In this document: piece by piece, positions 1 through 9,374 of the stretch | Layout of the letters: each line of letters starts with the position of its first letter | Position numbering within the stretch: position 1 is the first letter of the stretch | Origin: Flavobacterium haoranii | GTDB taxonomy: Bacteria; Bacteroidota; Bacteroidia; Flavobacteriales; Flavobacteriaceae | Direction of reading: 5' to 3' | NCBI GenBank assembly: GCA_003246205.1 | Contig: QKBC01000014.1 | Span: 31,666-95,665 of the forward strand | Length of the DNA stretch: 64,000 bases | The notes under the pieces: model-generated | What the model was told of the DNA's origin: nothing | Seen by the model: the letters and a program-made list of their open reading frames with translations, nothing else | Databases searched by the model: none | Program-made: the position numbers and the translations under genes

Positions 1-347
1 TTTAAATTGGCTAAAACACTGTACATTCCGTAGGTTGGCGGCAAAGTGATAACATTGTCAGAATTGGGTTCGCAAAACGCGCGAAAGACTAAATCCAAAA
101 CTTCATCACTTCCGTTTCCAATTAAAATTTGTGATGTTTTTACGTTTTTTTGCTTCGCCAAAAGCTCTTTCAACTTCTTTTGTTGCGGATCCGGATACCG
201 ATTTAAGCCTGTATTAAACGGATTTTCGTTGGCATCCAAAAAAATCATTTCGCGTTCAAAATCCTGAAATTCATCACGTGCCGACGAATACGGTTTCATG
301 GCTTTGATATTGGAACGAATAAACGAATCGATATTAAATGTTTTCAT
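1..347 (-). CDS. hisC: Histidinol-phosphate aminotransferase, N-terminal part (runs off the window)
   Basis: PLP-dependent aminotransferase that converts imidazole acetol-phosphate to histidinol phosphate in cytoplasmic histidine synthesis. About 115 N-terminal residues are present, translated from an ATG at 347. Family landmarks visible are LDANENPF near residue 38, NRYPDPQQ, GNGSDEVLDL and PPTYGMY, typical of the HisC fold-type I start. The C-terminal part, including the PLP lysine, lies outside the window. The ATG overlaps the last 14 bases of hisD, so the two are translationally coupled in the his operon. Confidence 0.93.
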   Translation of the reverse strand, partial: MKTFNIDSFIRSNIKAMKPYSSARDEFQDFEREMIFLDANENPFNTGLNRYPDPQQKKLKELLAKQKNVKTSQILIGNGSDEVLDLVFRAFCEPNSDNVITLPPTYGMYSVLANL

Positions 348-1629
348 TTTCAAGTGTTTTTAAACGAATAGTAACTGCATTTTTGTGCGCTTGTAAACCT
401 TCGGCTTCTGCCATGATTTCAATAGTATTTCCAATGGTTTGTAAACCTTTTGGAGTGATTTTTTGAAAAGTGATTGCTTTCAAGAAACTATCTAAATTGA
501 CACCACTGTAATTTCTAGCATAGCCATTGGTTGGTAAAGTGTGATTAGTTCCCGAAGCATAATCGCCGGCACTTTCGGGCGTGTAAGAACCTACAAAAAC
601 GGAACCTGCATTTTGAATACCATTGGTATAAAAATCTTCGTTTTGTGTTGCGATAATAAAGTGTTCTGGAGCGTATTCGTTGATAAAATCCAAAGCTTTT
701 TGTTCTGAATCGAAATAGATTAAACGCGATTGCGCAATAGCTTGTTCGGCAATAGTTTTGCGTGGTAAAACAGCCAATTGTTTTTCAATTTCTGCCTCGG
801 TTTGTTTAAGAATCTCTTGCGAAGTAGTAACCAAAATCACTTGGCTATCCGCACCGTGTTCGGCTTGACTTAACAAATCAGAAGCGATAAATGCAGGATT
901 TGACGTTTCATCAGCTACTACTAAAAGTTCAGAAGGTCCCGCTGGCATATCGATAGCAACTCCGTATTGCGTAGCTACTTGTTTGGCAACTGTTACAAAT
1001 TGGTTTCCCGGACCAAAAATTTTGTACACTTTAGGCACAGATTCTGTTCCAAAAGTCATAGCAGCAATAGCTTGAATACCACCAATTTTTAAGATTTGAG
1101 TAATACCACACAACTGGGCTGCAAACAAAATTGCCGGATTGATTTTTCCTTCTTTGTTAGGCGGCGTACATAAAATAATTTCTTGACAACCTGCTAATTT
1201 TGCGGGAACGGCCAACATTAAAACGGTTGAAAACAAAGGTGCAGAACCTCCGGGAATGTATAAACCTACTTTTGAAATGGGCTTTTTCTCTTGCCAACAA
1301 TTGATTCCGGGTAGCGTTTCTATAGTAACTTTGACTGTTTTTTGAGCCGCGTGAAAACGTTCTATATTCTTTTTAGCGGTTTGAATCGCTTCTTTGAGTT
1401 CGTTGGAAAGTTTTTGTTCAGCTTCTGTTACTTCTTGTTGCGTTACTTGATTGTTTTTTAACGTAATTCCGTCAAAAATAGACGTATATTTTGCTACTGC
1501 TTTGTCTCCTTTTTGCTGAATTTCTTTAAAAATGGCGCTAACAGTGAGTTCGATATCTTGAAACGACTGCGTTGGTCTTTGTGTCAATTCGTTCCAAATA
1601 TTTTGTTCTGGGTTTAAAATAGTATTCAT
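334..1629 (-). CDS. hisD: Histidinol dehydrogenase
   Basis: Zinc- and NAD-dependent enzyme for the last two oxidation steps, histidinol to histidine, in the cytoplasm. The 431-residue length is normal. Visible landmarks are GPGNQFVTVAKQ, DMPAGPSELLVVAD, the zinc and catalytic block SQAEHGADSQ, YAPEHFI with the catalytic Glu-His pair, SAGDYASGTNHTLPT with a zinc Asp, and the C-terminal GLQAHKNAV with the final zinc His. It lies 19 bases downstream of hisG and overlaps hisC by 14 bases, in the order hisG-hisD-hisC. Expression should follow the His leader upstream of hisG. Confidence 0.97.
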   Translation of the reverse strand: MNTILNPEQNIWNELTQRPTQSFQDIELTVSAIFKEIQQKGDKAVAKYTSIFDGITLKNNQVTQQEVTEAEQKLSNELKEAIQTAKKNIERFHAAQKTVKVTIETLPGINCWQEKKPISKVGLYIPGGSAPLFSTVLMLAVPAKLAGCQEIILCTPPNKEGKINPAILFAAQLCGITQILKIGGIQAIAAMTFGTESVPKVYKIFGPGNQFVTVAKQVATQYGVAIDMPAGPSELLVVADETSNPAFIASDLLSQAEHGADSQVILVTTSQEILKQTEAEIEKQLAVLPRKTIAEQAIAQSRLIYFDSEQKALDFINEYAPEHFIIATQNEDFYTNGIQNAGSVFVGSYTPESAGDYASGTNHTLPTNGYARNYSGVNLDSFLKAITFQKITPKGLQTIGNTIEIMAEAEGLQAHKNAVTIRLKTLENENI

Positions 1630-1648
1630 GGATTGTGTTGTTTTTGAA

Positions 1649-2506
1649 TTAAAGAACCATTTTTTCTATTGGGCAAACCAAAATTCCCTCGGCACCTGCT
1701 TCTTTTAGTTGGTCAATGACTTCCCAAAAAGTATCTTCATTGATTACCGAGTGCAGGCTACTCCAACCTTCTTCCGCCAAAGGCATAATTGTTGGGCTTT
1801 TTAAAACCGGTAAAATGGAACTTACTGCTTGAATTTTATCATTAGGAACATTCATTAAAATGTATTTTGATTTTCTGGCTTTTAGAACCGATTGAATACG
1901 GAATTGCAGTTTTTGCAGTAGTTTTCGTTTTTCAGCATCAATTTTAGGTGAAACCGCTAAAACCGCTTCACTTTTTAGAATGACTTCAACTTCTTTTAAA
2001 TTGTTTTTGAATAACGTACTTCCAGTAGAAACAATATCGACAATAGCGTCAGAAAGACCAATATTTGGTGCAATTTCAACCGAACCTGAAATTTGGTGGA
2101 TTTCGACTTCGATATCATTTCCATTAAAAAAACGTTGCACGGTATTAGGATAAGAAGTGGCAATTTTTTTGCCTTGTAAGCTTTTCAATCCGTTGTAATC
2201 GAAAGTTTTGGGAACAGCGACCGAAACTTTACATTTTGAAAAACCCAATCGTTCGACAATTTCAAGGTCGTTTCCTTTTTCAATTAATAGATTATCGCCC
2301 ACAATGGCAATATCAGCCACACCGTCCGCTACATACTGGGGAATATCGGAGTTTCGGAGAAATAAGATTTCCAAAGGAAAATTTGAAGCCGTAGCTTTGA
2401 GTTGGTCATTTCCGTTTTCAATAGAAATTCCACAGTCTTTAAGGATTTTTAAGCTATCCTCGTTTAATCTTCCTGATTTTTGAATGGCAATTTTTAAGGT
2501 GTTCAT
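1649..2506 (-). CDS. hisG: ATP phosphoribosyltransferase, long form
   Basis: Commits ATP and PRPP to histidine synthesis. At 285 residues it is the long HisG form: periplasmic-binding-protein-like catalytic lobes (ADGVADIAIVGDNLLIEKG; IVDIVSTGSTLFKNNL with the PRPP loop) followed by a C-terminal ACT/PII-like regulatory domain (residues about 210-285, from KYILMNVP to the end). This form is usually histidine-feedback inhibited and needs no HisZ. It is the first structural gene after the attenuator at 2545-2580. Confidence 0.97.
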   Translation of the reverse strand: MNTLKIAIQKSGRLNEDSLKILKDCGISIENGNDQLKATASNFPLEILFLRNSDIPQYVADGVADIAIVGDNLLIEKGNDLEIVERLGFSKCKVSVAVPKTFDYNGLKSLQGKKIATSYPNTVQRFFNGNDIEVEIHQISGSVEIAPNIGLSDAIVDIVSTGSTLFKNNLKEVEVILKSEAVLAVSPKIDAEKRKLLQKLQFRIQSVLKARKSKYILMNVPNDKIQAVSSILPVLKSPTIMPLAEEGWSSLHSVINEDTFWEVIDQLKEAGAEGILVCPIEKMVL

Positions 2507-2544
2507 TTTACTTTTTTCTTAAAATGAGTACACCGAGAGAGTAT

Positions 2545-2580
2545 AAAAAAAGAAACCCGCTTGATGTACTCAAACGGGTT
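2545..2580 (-). terminator. Attenuator terminator of the his operon
   Basis: On the minus strand an 11-bp stem (AACCCG, a G-U wobble, then TTGA and flanking pairs) closes on a short loop and is followed by a T-rich run (TTTCTTTTTTT). The G-U wobble pairs only on the minus strand, so the RNA reads towards hisG. It sits between the His-rich leader ORF and hisG. An alternative pairing is visible: CTCA plus ATGTA upstream (with a 5-base bulge) can pair with TGAGTACAT inside the terminator's 5' arm, an antiterminator. Confidence 0.85.
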
Positions 2581-2614
2581 ATTATTTTATGAGATTATTA
2601 CATACCAATCATCA

Positions 2615-2668
2615 TTACCTCGCTTGAGCGTGTAAAAAATGATGATGATGTAATTGATTTAAAAACAT
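2615..2668 (-). CDS. hisL: his operon leader peptide (attenuation)
   Basis: A 17-codon ORF encoding MFLNQLHHHHFLHAQAR, with four His codons in a row and a fifth soon after. It starts 16 bases after the predicted promoter -7 box and stops about 35 bases before the terminator hairpin. Ribosome stalling at the His codons when charged tRNA-His is scarce would free the downstream segment to form an antiterminator. The repeated CAT codons can also pair with AATGATGAT just after the stop, giving the pause hairpin. The design is that of classical amino-acid attenuation; its operation here is inferred from sequence. Confidence 0.88.
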   Translation of the reverse strand: MFLNQLHHHHFLHAQAR

Positions 2669-2689
2669 TTTTTGTTCTATTTTGTTTGA

Positions 2690-2719
2690 CAAATGTACAA
2701 CAGTTTTTGAATTGAGCAA
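2690..2719 (-). promoter_or_regulatory. Predicted promoter of the his leader/operon
   Basis: On the minus strand a TTG (2717-2719) is followed after exactly 19 bases by TACATTTG (2690-2697), matching the Bacteroidota housekeeping promoter TTG-N19-TAnnTTTG. The predicted start of transcription is about 15 bases before the leader ATG. Confidence 0.7.
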
Positions 2720-2741
2720 TACTATTTTCAAAAAAATAACA

Positions 2742-3863
2742 TTATCCGGCTACAGAAACACCAATTAAAGCACCAATTCCGTAGGTTACAGCTGCTGCGG
2801 CTAAACCAAAAATAATTTGTCTAAAACCTGAAAACCAAATTGATCTTCCGGTAAAAAGCGTAATCGATGCACCAATAACAAACAATCCTACTACTCCACT
2901 GGCAATGCTGAGCATAATTGCTTTGAATCCGTCTAAAAAGATAAAAGGATACAACGGAATGATGGCTCCAATAGAAAATAAGAAGAAAGACGTTATAGCT
3001 GCTTCCCAAGCTGAACCACCCATTTCTTCTTTATTAATGCCTAATTCCTCAGAAATTAACGTATCAAGAGCCGTTTCTTTATTTTCAAAAAGCTTATCGG
3101 CTAATTTTTGAGCTTCTTCTTTGCTCATTCCTTTGGCTTGGTAAAGTAAAATTACTTCGTGTTTTTCTTCTTCGGGCGACGCTTCTAATTCTTCTGTTTC
3201 CAATTCAATTTGACGTTGATTTAATTCGCGTGAACTTTGTACAGAAAGCCATTCGCCTAAAGCCATAGAAATCGAACCTGCCAATAATCCGGCTGTTCCG
3301 GTGAGTAAAATAGTGCTATTCGAAACGGCCGCTCCGGCAACTCCCATAACCAAACTCATATTGGAAACCAAACCGTCATTGGCTCCTAAAACGGCAGCTC
3401 TTAATGCATTTCCCCCAACCGATTTATGTCGGCTTTCAAATTTGGATAAAAAGCCACCATCAATATTAAGTTTTTGATTATCGCTGACAGCTTCAATGAT
3501 CTTTAAGTGATTGTGCTCAAAACCATCTAAAGGGACACCATCGGCATTTTTTTGCTGAATCGTTTTGGAAGCATAATTTTTTTCAATATTGGATAAATTG
3601 TTCAATATGGAACTGTAACCAAAAACTTTGCCTAATTTCAATTGTAATTTTGCTTTGCCAGAAGGCGGAATCATTTTGAAATTAGGATCAATCGCATTGA
3701 TTTTCTTCAAAATAGCATTAGCATGACCTTTTTCAATGTCGGATAAACTGGTTAAAACAGCTTTTAAATTTTTATCTTCCTGTAATTGTGCAATGGAATA
3801 ATAGAGAAAGCTTGTATCTACTTCCATTTGCAATTGTGCTTTTAGTTTTTTGATTTCGGTCAT
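2742..3863 (-). CDS. Ferritin-like domain fused to VIT1/CCC1 metal transporter
   Basis: Likely an inner-membrane Fe/Mn exporter with its own iron-sensing ferritin-like domain, as in MbfA-type proteins. Residues 1 to about 140 form a rubrerythrin/ferritin-like bundle carrying metal-ligand patterns E14, EKGH (44-47), EHNH (about 120) and ESRH. Residues about 145-373 form the VIT1/CCC1 membrane domain, starting with the hallmark LGANDGLVSNMSL and containing a cytosolic charged loop (ELETEELEASPEEEKHE) before the last three helices. The gene lies between the his promoter and the RND adaptor, with a 12-base gap to the latter, so it may be co-transcribed with the efflux genes. Substrate is inferred from the family. 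Confidence 0.85.
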   Translation of the reverse strand: MTEIKKLKAQLQMEVDTSFLYYSIAQLQEDKNLKAVLTSLSDIEKGHANAILKKINAIDPNFKMIPPSGKAKLQLKLGKVFGYSSILNNLSNIEKNYASKTIQQKNADGVPLDGFEHNHLKIIEAVSDNQKLNIDGGFLSKFESRHKSVGGNALRAAVLGANDGLVSNMSLVMGVAGAAVSNSTILLTGTAGLLAGSISMALGEWLSVQSSRELNQRQIELETEELEASPEEEKHEVILLYQAKGMSKEEAQKLADKLFENKETALDTLISEELGINKEEMGGSAWEAAITSFFLFSIGAIIPLYPFIFLDGFKAIMLSIASGVVGLFVIGASITLFTGRSIWFSGFRQIIFGLAAAAVTYGIGALIGVSVAG

Positions 3864-3875
3864 ACAAAATTTGCA

Positions 3876-4994
3876 TTAGTTAATATCAAAAGCTCCTTTT
3901 GTCAAAATTTTAGCATTAGCAGGCAAATTACTTTCCGGTAAAATTTGAGTAAACGTATCCGTTTGTTCGCCTGTTTTAACTAGAACTTTTTTGAAGGTAT
4001 AGCTTCCGTTTTGATCTTTATCTAATAAAAATACAAAATTTTTGTTATTTTCTGACAAAATAGCTTCTGTTGGAATTCCTAAACCTTTGATACTTTCGGT
4101 TTCAATTTTAGCTTCGACAAACATTCCGGTCAATAAACGTTGTTTGATGTTATCATCTAAATGCCCGTGAACCATGATAGTTCTGTCTTTATTTTCTATA
4201 GATTTACCTACTAAAACTACTTCGGCATTGAACTTTTCATTTGAAGCTTGCGGAACGGTAAATACAATATTTTGTTTTTCTTTAATTTTCAAAATGTCTT
4301 TTTCAAAAACATTTAATTCTACGTGTAAGTGTTCAATATCAACGATTTCTAAAATAATATCAGAAGGCGACATGAACATCCCTACATTAGCGTTCATTTG
4401 AGTTACATCACCCGAAATTGGCGCATAAAGCGTAATCACTGAAGTTAAATTTCCTTTTTCGACTTGTGCCGGAGAAATGTTTAAAAGTTCTAATTTCTTT
4501 TTTAAACTTTGGTACATTCCAAAAGCTTTTTTATAATCACTTTCTGCTTTTAAATAGTTTTTTTGCGATGTAATTTTTTCATCGTATAAGGTTTTTTGTC
4601 TTTCGTATTCTGATTTTAAATAACCTATTTGCTCGGCAACTTCTACATAATCTTTTTGGAGATCAACAAAATCTGTATTCTCTAAAGTTAATAAGGCTTC
4701 TCCTTTTTTGACTTTATCCCCTACCAAAAGATTAGTGGTTTTTACATAACCTCCTAAAAAAGTAGTTACTTTAGCTTTATTTTGAGGCGGAACGTCAATA
4801 GTTCCGGTTGCTTGAACGGAAATATTAAAATCGTGTTCTATAGGCAAACCAAATTCCATGTTCATAGATTTGAATTGTTCGTGTGTTACAGAATAGCCAC
4901 TTTCATTAGCAGATTCTGTTGCAGCCGCTGTTTCTTCTTTTTTACATGAAAATAAAACGAGGCTTAAAAGAATGATATAATTGATTTTTTTCAT
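3876..4994 (-). CDS. RND efflux periplasmic adaptor lipoprotein (HlyD/CzcB family)
   Basis: Membrane-fusion protein that would link the inner-membrane RND pump to its outer-membrane channel. I chose the internal ATG at 4994 because it gives a clean lipoprotein signal with lipobox LFSC (Cys17) and starts just 4 bases after the upstream stop; the longer frame adds 19 residues without signal character. About 372 residues: barrel-sandwich half-motifs (PPQNKAKVTTFLGGYVKTTNLLVGDKVKKGEALLTLE is the lipoyl-like half), a coiled-coil hairpin (about 110-170), then ITLYAPISGDVTQ and beta-barrel domains. Translationally coupled to the RND gene. Confidence 0.9.
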   Translation of the reverse strand: MKKINYIILLSLVLFSCKKEETAAATESANESGYSVTHEQFKSMNMEFGLPIEHDFNISVQATGTIDVPPQNKAKVTTFLGGYVKTTNLLVGDKVKKGEALLTLENTDFVDLQKDYVEVAEQIGYLKSEYERQKTLYDEKITSQKNYLKAESDYKKAFGMYQSLKKKLELLNISPAQVEKGNLTSVITLYAPISGDVTQMNANVGMFMSPSDIILEIVDIEHLHVELNVFEKDILKIKEKQNIVFTVPQASNEKFNAEVVLVGKSIENKDRTIMVHGHLDDNIKQRLLTGMFVEAKIETESIKGLGIPTEAILSENNKNFVFLLDKDQNGSYTFKKVLVKTGEQTDTFTQILPESNLPANAKILTKGAFDIN

Positions 4995-4998
4995 GGAA

Positions 4999-7900
4999 TT
5001 AATAGTTAAGGTATTGTAAGTCGATTTTAGCATTATTGTATAATAAAACATTGTTTAGAAATTCTATTTCTATTTGTGTTGCATTGTCTAAGCTTTGAAT
5101 ATATTGGAAAAAGTCAATTTCACCATGTTTATAGCTCATGTCGGCTACTTTTATGATTTCTGAAGCCAAATGTTTTCCGGTTTCGTTATAATAATCGATG
5201 GCTTCTTGATATTTCAATAATTCGCTTTGCTTTTGTTCAATGTAACGATTAATTTTTTCGGTTTCACTTTCTTTTTGTTGTTCCCAACTTTCCATTTCTA
5301 AGCGGGCTACTTTTTGTTTGGTTACATTTCCGTTAAAAAATAAAGGAATGGCCACTCCAACCTGAAAACCGTATAAAGATTGCGATAATCCTCTGTTTTT
5401 TCCCTGAAAATATTCGATACTTAAATCAGGGAACCAATTTTGTTTTTGAAAACTATTTTGCTGTTTCATATTAGCACTAACTGTAGAAAAATAGTTTTGA
5501 TACAAAGCTTGTGAGGTAGAATCACTTACAATATAAGGCTGTAGTTCCGTGTTTTGAACGGCTACTAATGAATCAGATTGTAATAGTGTCTGTAATTGAG
5601 CATACGCTGTCTTTTTATCACTAGCCACTTGTTTTAGCTGGGTAGCAATTTGCTTATATTTGGCTTCTGCTGTAATTTTTTCTAAATAATTAGATTCTCC
5701 TAATTCGAATCGGCGTTTACTAGCTTTTGAAAAATTTTGATGTAAACTATCTAAAAATTGGTATAATTTTTCTTTGTGTTGGTAATATACAATTTGATTG
5801 TATACTTTTTCTAATCCTGATTTTAGTTTACTTTTTTGCAGTTCAAAAGAAGCTTTTTCCTTTTCGTAAGCTGTTTTTAATACTTTCTTTTGGGCAAAAT
5901 AAACTGTCGGAAAAGAAAAAGTTTGATGTACTCCAAAAACTTTTAACGGTAAGTCATTAAGAGCTAGATTGTTTTGATCATAACTATAGTAAAAATTAGT
6001 TTTATCAAAAGCAAAAGCAGAACCGATATTTGCCTTTTGCTTGTCAACCTGAAGTTGACCTGCTTTGAGTTCTGTATTGTTCTCTAAAGCAATATTGAAT
6101 AGCTCATTTAGTTCTTTTTTAGGCAATTCCTGAGCAGAAACTGAATAAGTTCCTGAAACTATCAACAATAGAATGGTTGCAATTCCTTTGTTAATTTTAG
6201 GAGCCTTTACTTTACTATCTAAAATTTTATAGAGAACCGGTAACACAAGCATTGTTAATAAAGTTGCAGTAAATAATCCTCCGATTACAACAGTTGCTAA
6301 AGGTCTTTGAACTTCTGCTCCGGATGATGCTGAAACCGCCATTGGAAGGAAACCTAATGCTGCAGCCGAAGCTGTTAACAATACCGGACGCAAACGGTCT
6401 GTTGTTCCTCTTAAAATCAATTCATCAATGTTGTCCATTCCACTATGTTTAAGTTCTTTAAAATGCTCAATTAAAACAATACCGTTAAGTACTGCAATAC
6501 CAAATAAAGCAATAAATCCGATACCTGCTGAAATACTAAAAGGTAAATCTCTAATCCATAAGAAAAGAATTCCTCCTACGGCAGACAACGGAATTGCAGA
6601 AAATACCATCACTGCTTCTTTAATAGAATGGAACGCAAAATATAGCATAATAAAAATTAAAAATAACGCAATTGGTACGGCTACCATTAAACGGGCTTTA
6701 GCACTTTGCAAGTTTTCAAATTGTCCTCCGTAGGTTATATAATAACCTGCCGGCAATTTTATTTGTGTATCTACAATTTTCTGAATATCGTCTACCACAC
6801 TTTGTAAATCGCGGTTTCTGACATTAACTCCTACTACAATTCTACGATTGGTATTATCACGTGAAATTTTAGCCGGTCCTTCCGTATAACTAATGTCTGC
6901 TAGTTCACTTAACGGAATTTGGAAATTATTAGGTGTTGTAACAAATAAATTACGGAGATTTTCGATATCCTGACGTTTGGTTTGGTCTAAACGAACAACC
7001 ATATCAAATCGTTTTTCGCCTTCAAAAACATTTCCAACTGCTTTTCCGGCAAAACCAAGTGCAATCATTTCATTTAAATCGGCAATATTTAAACCATATT
7101 GGGCAATTTTAGAACGATTGTATTTTACAGCCATTTGAGGTAATCCTTCTGTTTTTTCTAAAATAATATCTGATGCTCCTTCTACATTTTTAATGGCTTT
7201 TTCAATTTCTTTGGCTTTTTGGGCTAAAACATCTAAATCTTCTCCAAAAACTTTAATAGCCACATCTGAACGGGTTCCTGAAACTAATTCATTAAAACGC
7301 ATTTCAATAGGTTGTGTAAACTCAACCTCTAAGTTTGGAATTTTCTTTTGGATAGCAATTTTAATTTTATCCGCGAGTTCATCCTTAGTTTCTGCCGAAA
7401 CCCATTCTGATTTAGGCTTTAATTTTACAATAACATCGCTTTCCTCCATACTCATTGGATCGGTTGGTACTTCGGCGGCTCCTATCCTACTGACTACTTG
7501 TTCTACTTCCGGAAAGTTTTTTAATATAGTTTGTTCAATTTTTGTAGTGGTTTCAATTGTTTTACTCAGAGAAGTTCCTGTTTTTAAAACGGGCTGAATT
7601 ACAAAATCTCCTTCATCTAATGTAGGAATAAATTCACCTCCCATTGTAGTGAAAACAATTATAGCAATTGCTAAAAGACCAACAGCTGAATACAATACTT
7701 TTTTGGTATTGCTCAATGCCCATTTTATAACCGGATAATACCATTTGTTTAGTTTTCGGATCAATCGGTTTGAAATTGATTTCGGATTTTCTTCTGTAGG
7801 TTTTAAAAAGATAGAAGAAATTACCGGAACATAGGTAAAACAAAACAACATGGCTCCAACAATAGCAAAACTAAAGGTCATAGCCATAGGTTTAAACATT

Positions 7901-9324
7901 TTTCCTTCTACTCCTGAAAGAGATAAAATCGGAATGAAAACGATTAAGATAATCAACTGTCCGAAAACAGCCGAATTCATCATGGTTGAAGCACTTTTTA
8001 AGGTAATATCGTCTATTTCCGCTTGACGGTTTTCTTTATCTATCGCTTTTAAATGTTGTGACTTACTCGAAATCTGGAACGCAATGAACTCAACGATAAT
8101 TACAGCTCCATCGATGATAATACCAAAGTCAATTGCTCCTAAACTCATTAAGTTAGCATCTATTCCGAAAATGTTCATAAACGAAATAGCAAACAATAAA
8201 CAAAGTGGAATTACAGAAGCTACTACTAAGCCCGAACGCCAGTTACCAAGTAACAGAACTACTACAAAAATAACGATCAAACATCCTAAAATAAGGTTTT
8301 CTGAAACTGTAAACGTAGTTTTAGCAACCAACTCGCTTCGTTCTAAAAAGCCATTGATGTAAATTCCTTTAGGCAAGTTTTTTTGGATTTCAGCTACTCT
8401 ATTTTTTACATCTTGGATCACTTGTTTAGAATTGGCTCCTTTTAGCATCATCACTTGTCCCAATACTTTTTCGCCTTCTCCATTTCCGGTAATAGCACCA
8501 AAACGGTTAGCACTTCCATATTGTACCTTAGCTACATCTTTAATAAGAACAGGTGTTCCGTTATCGTTTTTAACAACTATTTGACTGATATCATCAAGAG
8601 AATTAACTTTACCTTCTCCTCTGATAAAATAACTTTGATTTACTTTTTCAATATAAGAACCACCGGCTACACTATTATTTTTTTCTAATGCAGTGAAAAC
8701 TTCATTTACAGAAACATTCATTGCTTTTAGTTGTGAAGAGTTAATGGCTACTTCGTATTGTTTTAAATAACCTCCCCAAGTATTGATTTCAACAACACCT
8801 TTGATTCCTGATAATTGTCGTTTTACCACCCAATCCTGAATAGTTCTCAAATCGGTTACTGAATATTGGTCTTTATACTCAGGTTTTACTTCTAACGTAT
8901 ATTGATAAAGTTCTCCTAATCCTGTTGTAATAGGCCCCATTTGAGGTGTACCAAAACCATTTGGTATTTTTTCACTGGCTGATTTAATTTTTTCAGCGAT
9001 CAATTGGCGCGGCAAATAGGTTCCGATATCATCGGAAAATACAATAGTTACTACAGAAAGTCCAAATTTAGAAACAGAACGAATTTCTTCTACTCCCGGT
9101 AAATTAGCCATTTCTAACTCAACAGGATAAGTAATGTATTGTTCAATATCCTGAGTTGATAAATTTTGCGAAGTCGTAATAACTTGCACCTGATTATTTG
9201 TAATATCAGGAACGGCTCCAATAGATATATTGAAAACCGAATAGATGCCAAACCCTACTATACCCAACGTGAATAGTATTATAATGAGCTTGTTCTTTAA
9301 ACTAAAGGCAATAATCTTTTCCAA
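4999..9324 (-). CDS. CzcA-type heavy-metal RND pump fused to a C-terminal TolC-like channel
   Basis: A proton-driven heavy-metal efflux pump. Residues 1 to about 1035 are a full HME-family RND protomer; near residue 400, TM4 carries DFGIIIDGAVIIVE, whose Asp-Asp-Glu pattern resembles the divalent-cation CzcA class and not monovalent CusA. Residues about 1045-1065 (GIATILLLIVSGTYSVSAQ) look like a retained signal peptide, and about 1066-1441 are a TolC/OEP coiled-coil outer-membrane factor. Such fusions are known in Bacteroidota. At 1441 residues it is far longer than a lone pump (about 1040). How the channel half reaches the outer membrane (possibly by cleavage at SAQ) is inference. It is followed by the adaptor. 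Confidence 0.93.
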   Translation of the reverse strand: MEKIIAFSLKNKLIIILFTLGIVGFGIYSVFNISIGAVPDITNNQVQVITTSQNLSTQDIEQYITYPVELEMANLPGVEEIRSVSKFGLSVVTIVFSDDIGTYLPRQLIAEKIKSASEKIPNGFGTPQMGPITTGLGELYQYTLEVKPEYKDQYSVTDLRTIQDWVVKRQLSGIKGVVEINTWGGYLKQYEVAINSSQLKAMNVSVNEVFTALEKNNSVAGGSYIEKVNQSYFIRGEGKVNSLDDISQIVVKNDNGTPVLIKDVAKVQYGSANRFGAITGNGEGEKVLGQVMMLKGANSKQVIQDVKNRVAEIQKNLPKGIYINGFLERSELVAKTTFTVSENLILGCLIVIFVVVLLLGNWRSGLVVASVIPLCLLFAISFMNIFGIDANLMSLGAIDFGIIIDGAVIIVEFIAFQISSKSQHLKAIDKENRQAEIDDITLKSASTMMNSAVFGQLIILIVFIPILSLSGVEGKMFKPMAMTFSFAIVGAMLFCFTYVPVISSIFLKPTEENPKSISNRLIRKLNKWYYPVIKWALSNTKKVLYSAVGLLAIAIIVFTTMGGEFIPTLDEGDFVIQPVLKTGTSLSKTIETTTKIEQTILKNFPEVEQVVSRIGAAEVPTDPMSMEESDVIVKLKPKSEWVSAETKDELADKIKIAIQKKIPNLEVEFTQPIEMRFNELVSGTRSDVAIKVFGEDLDVLAQKAKEIEKAIKNVEGASDIILEKTEGLPQMAVKYNRSKIAQYGLNIADLNEMIALGFAGKAVGNVFEGEKRFDMVVRLDQTKRQDIENLRNLFVTTPNNFQIPLSELADISYTEGPAKISRDNTNRRIVVGVNVRNRDLQSVVDDIQKIVDTQIKLPAGYYITYGGQFENLQSAKARLMVAVPIALFLIFIMLYFAFHSIKEAVMVFSAIPLSAVGGILFLWIRDLPFSISAGIGFIALFGIAVLNGIVLIEHFKELKHSGMDNIDELILRGTTDRLRPVLLTASAAALGFLPMAVSASSGAEVQRPLATVVIGGLFTATLLTMLVLPVLYKILDSKVKAPKINKGIATILLLIVSGTYSVSAQELPKKELNELFNIALENNTELKAGQLQVDKQKANIGSAFAFDKTNFYYSYDQNNLALNDLPLKVFGVHQTFSFPTVYFAQKKVLKTAYEKEKASFELQKSKLKSGLEKVYNQIVYYQHKEKLYQFLDSLHQNFSKASKRRFELGESNYLEKITAEAKYKQIATQLKQVASDKKTAYAQLQTLLQSDSLVAVQNTELQPYIVSDSTSQALYQNYFSTVSANMKQQNSFQKQNWFPDLSIEYFQGKNRGLSQSLYGFQVGVAIPLFFNGNVTKQKVARLEMESWEQQKESETEKINRYIEQKQSELLKYQEAIDYYNETGKHLASEIIKVADMSYKHGEIDFFQYIQSLDNATQIEIEFLNNVLLYNNAKIDLQYLNY

Positions 9325-9374
9325 GGCTTTTAAAATTTTATTGTGTAAAACTAAGAAGAATGTATAAGATTTAA

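Noticed and set aside
46..267. 73-residue plus-strand ORF at the window start
   Set aside because: It is antisense to hisC, whose protein landmarks are unmistakable.
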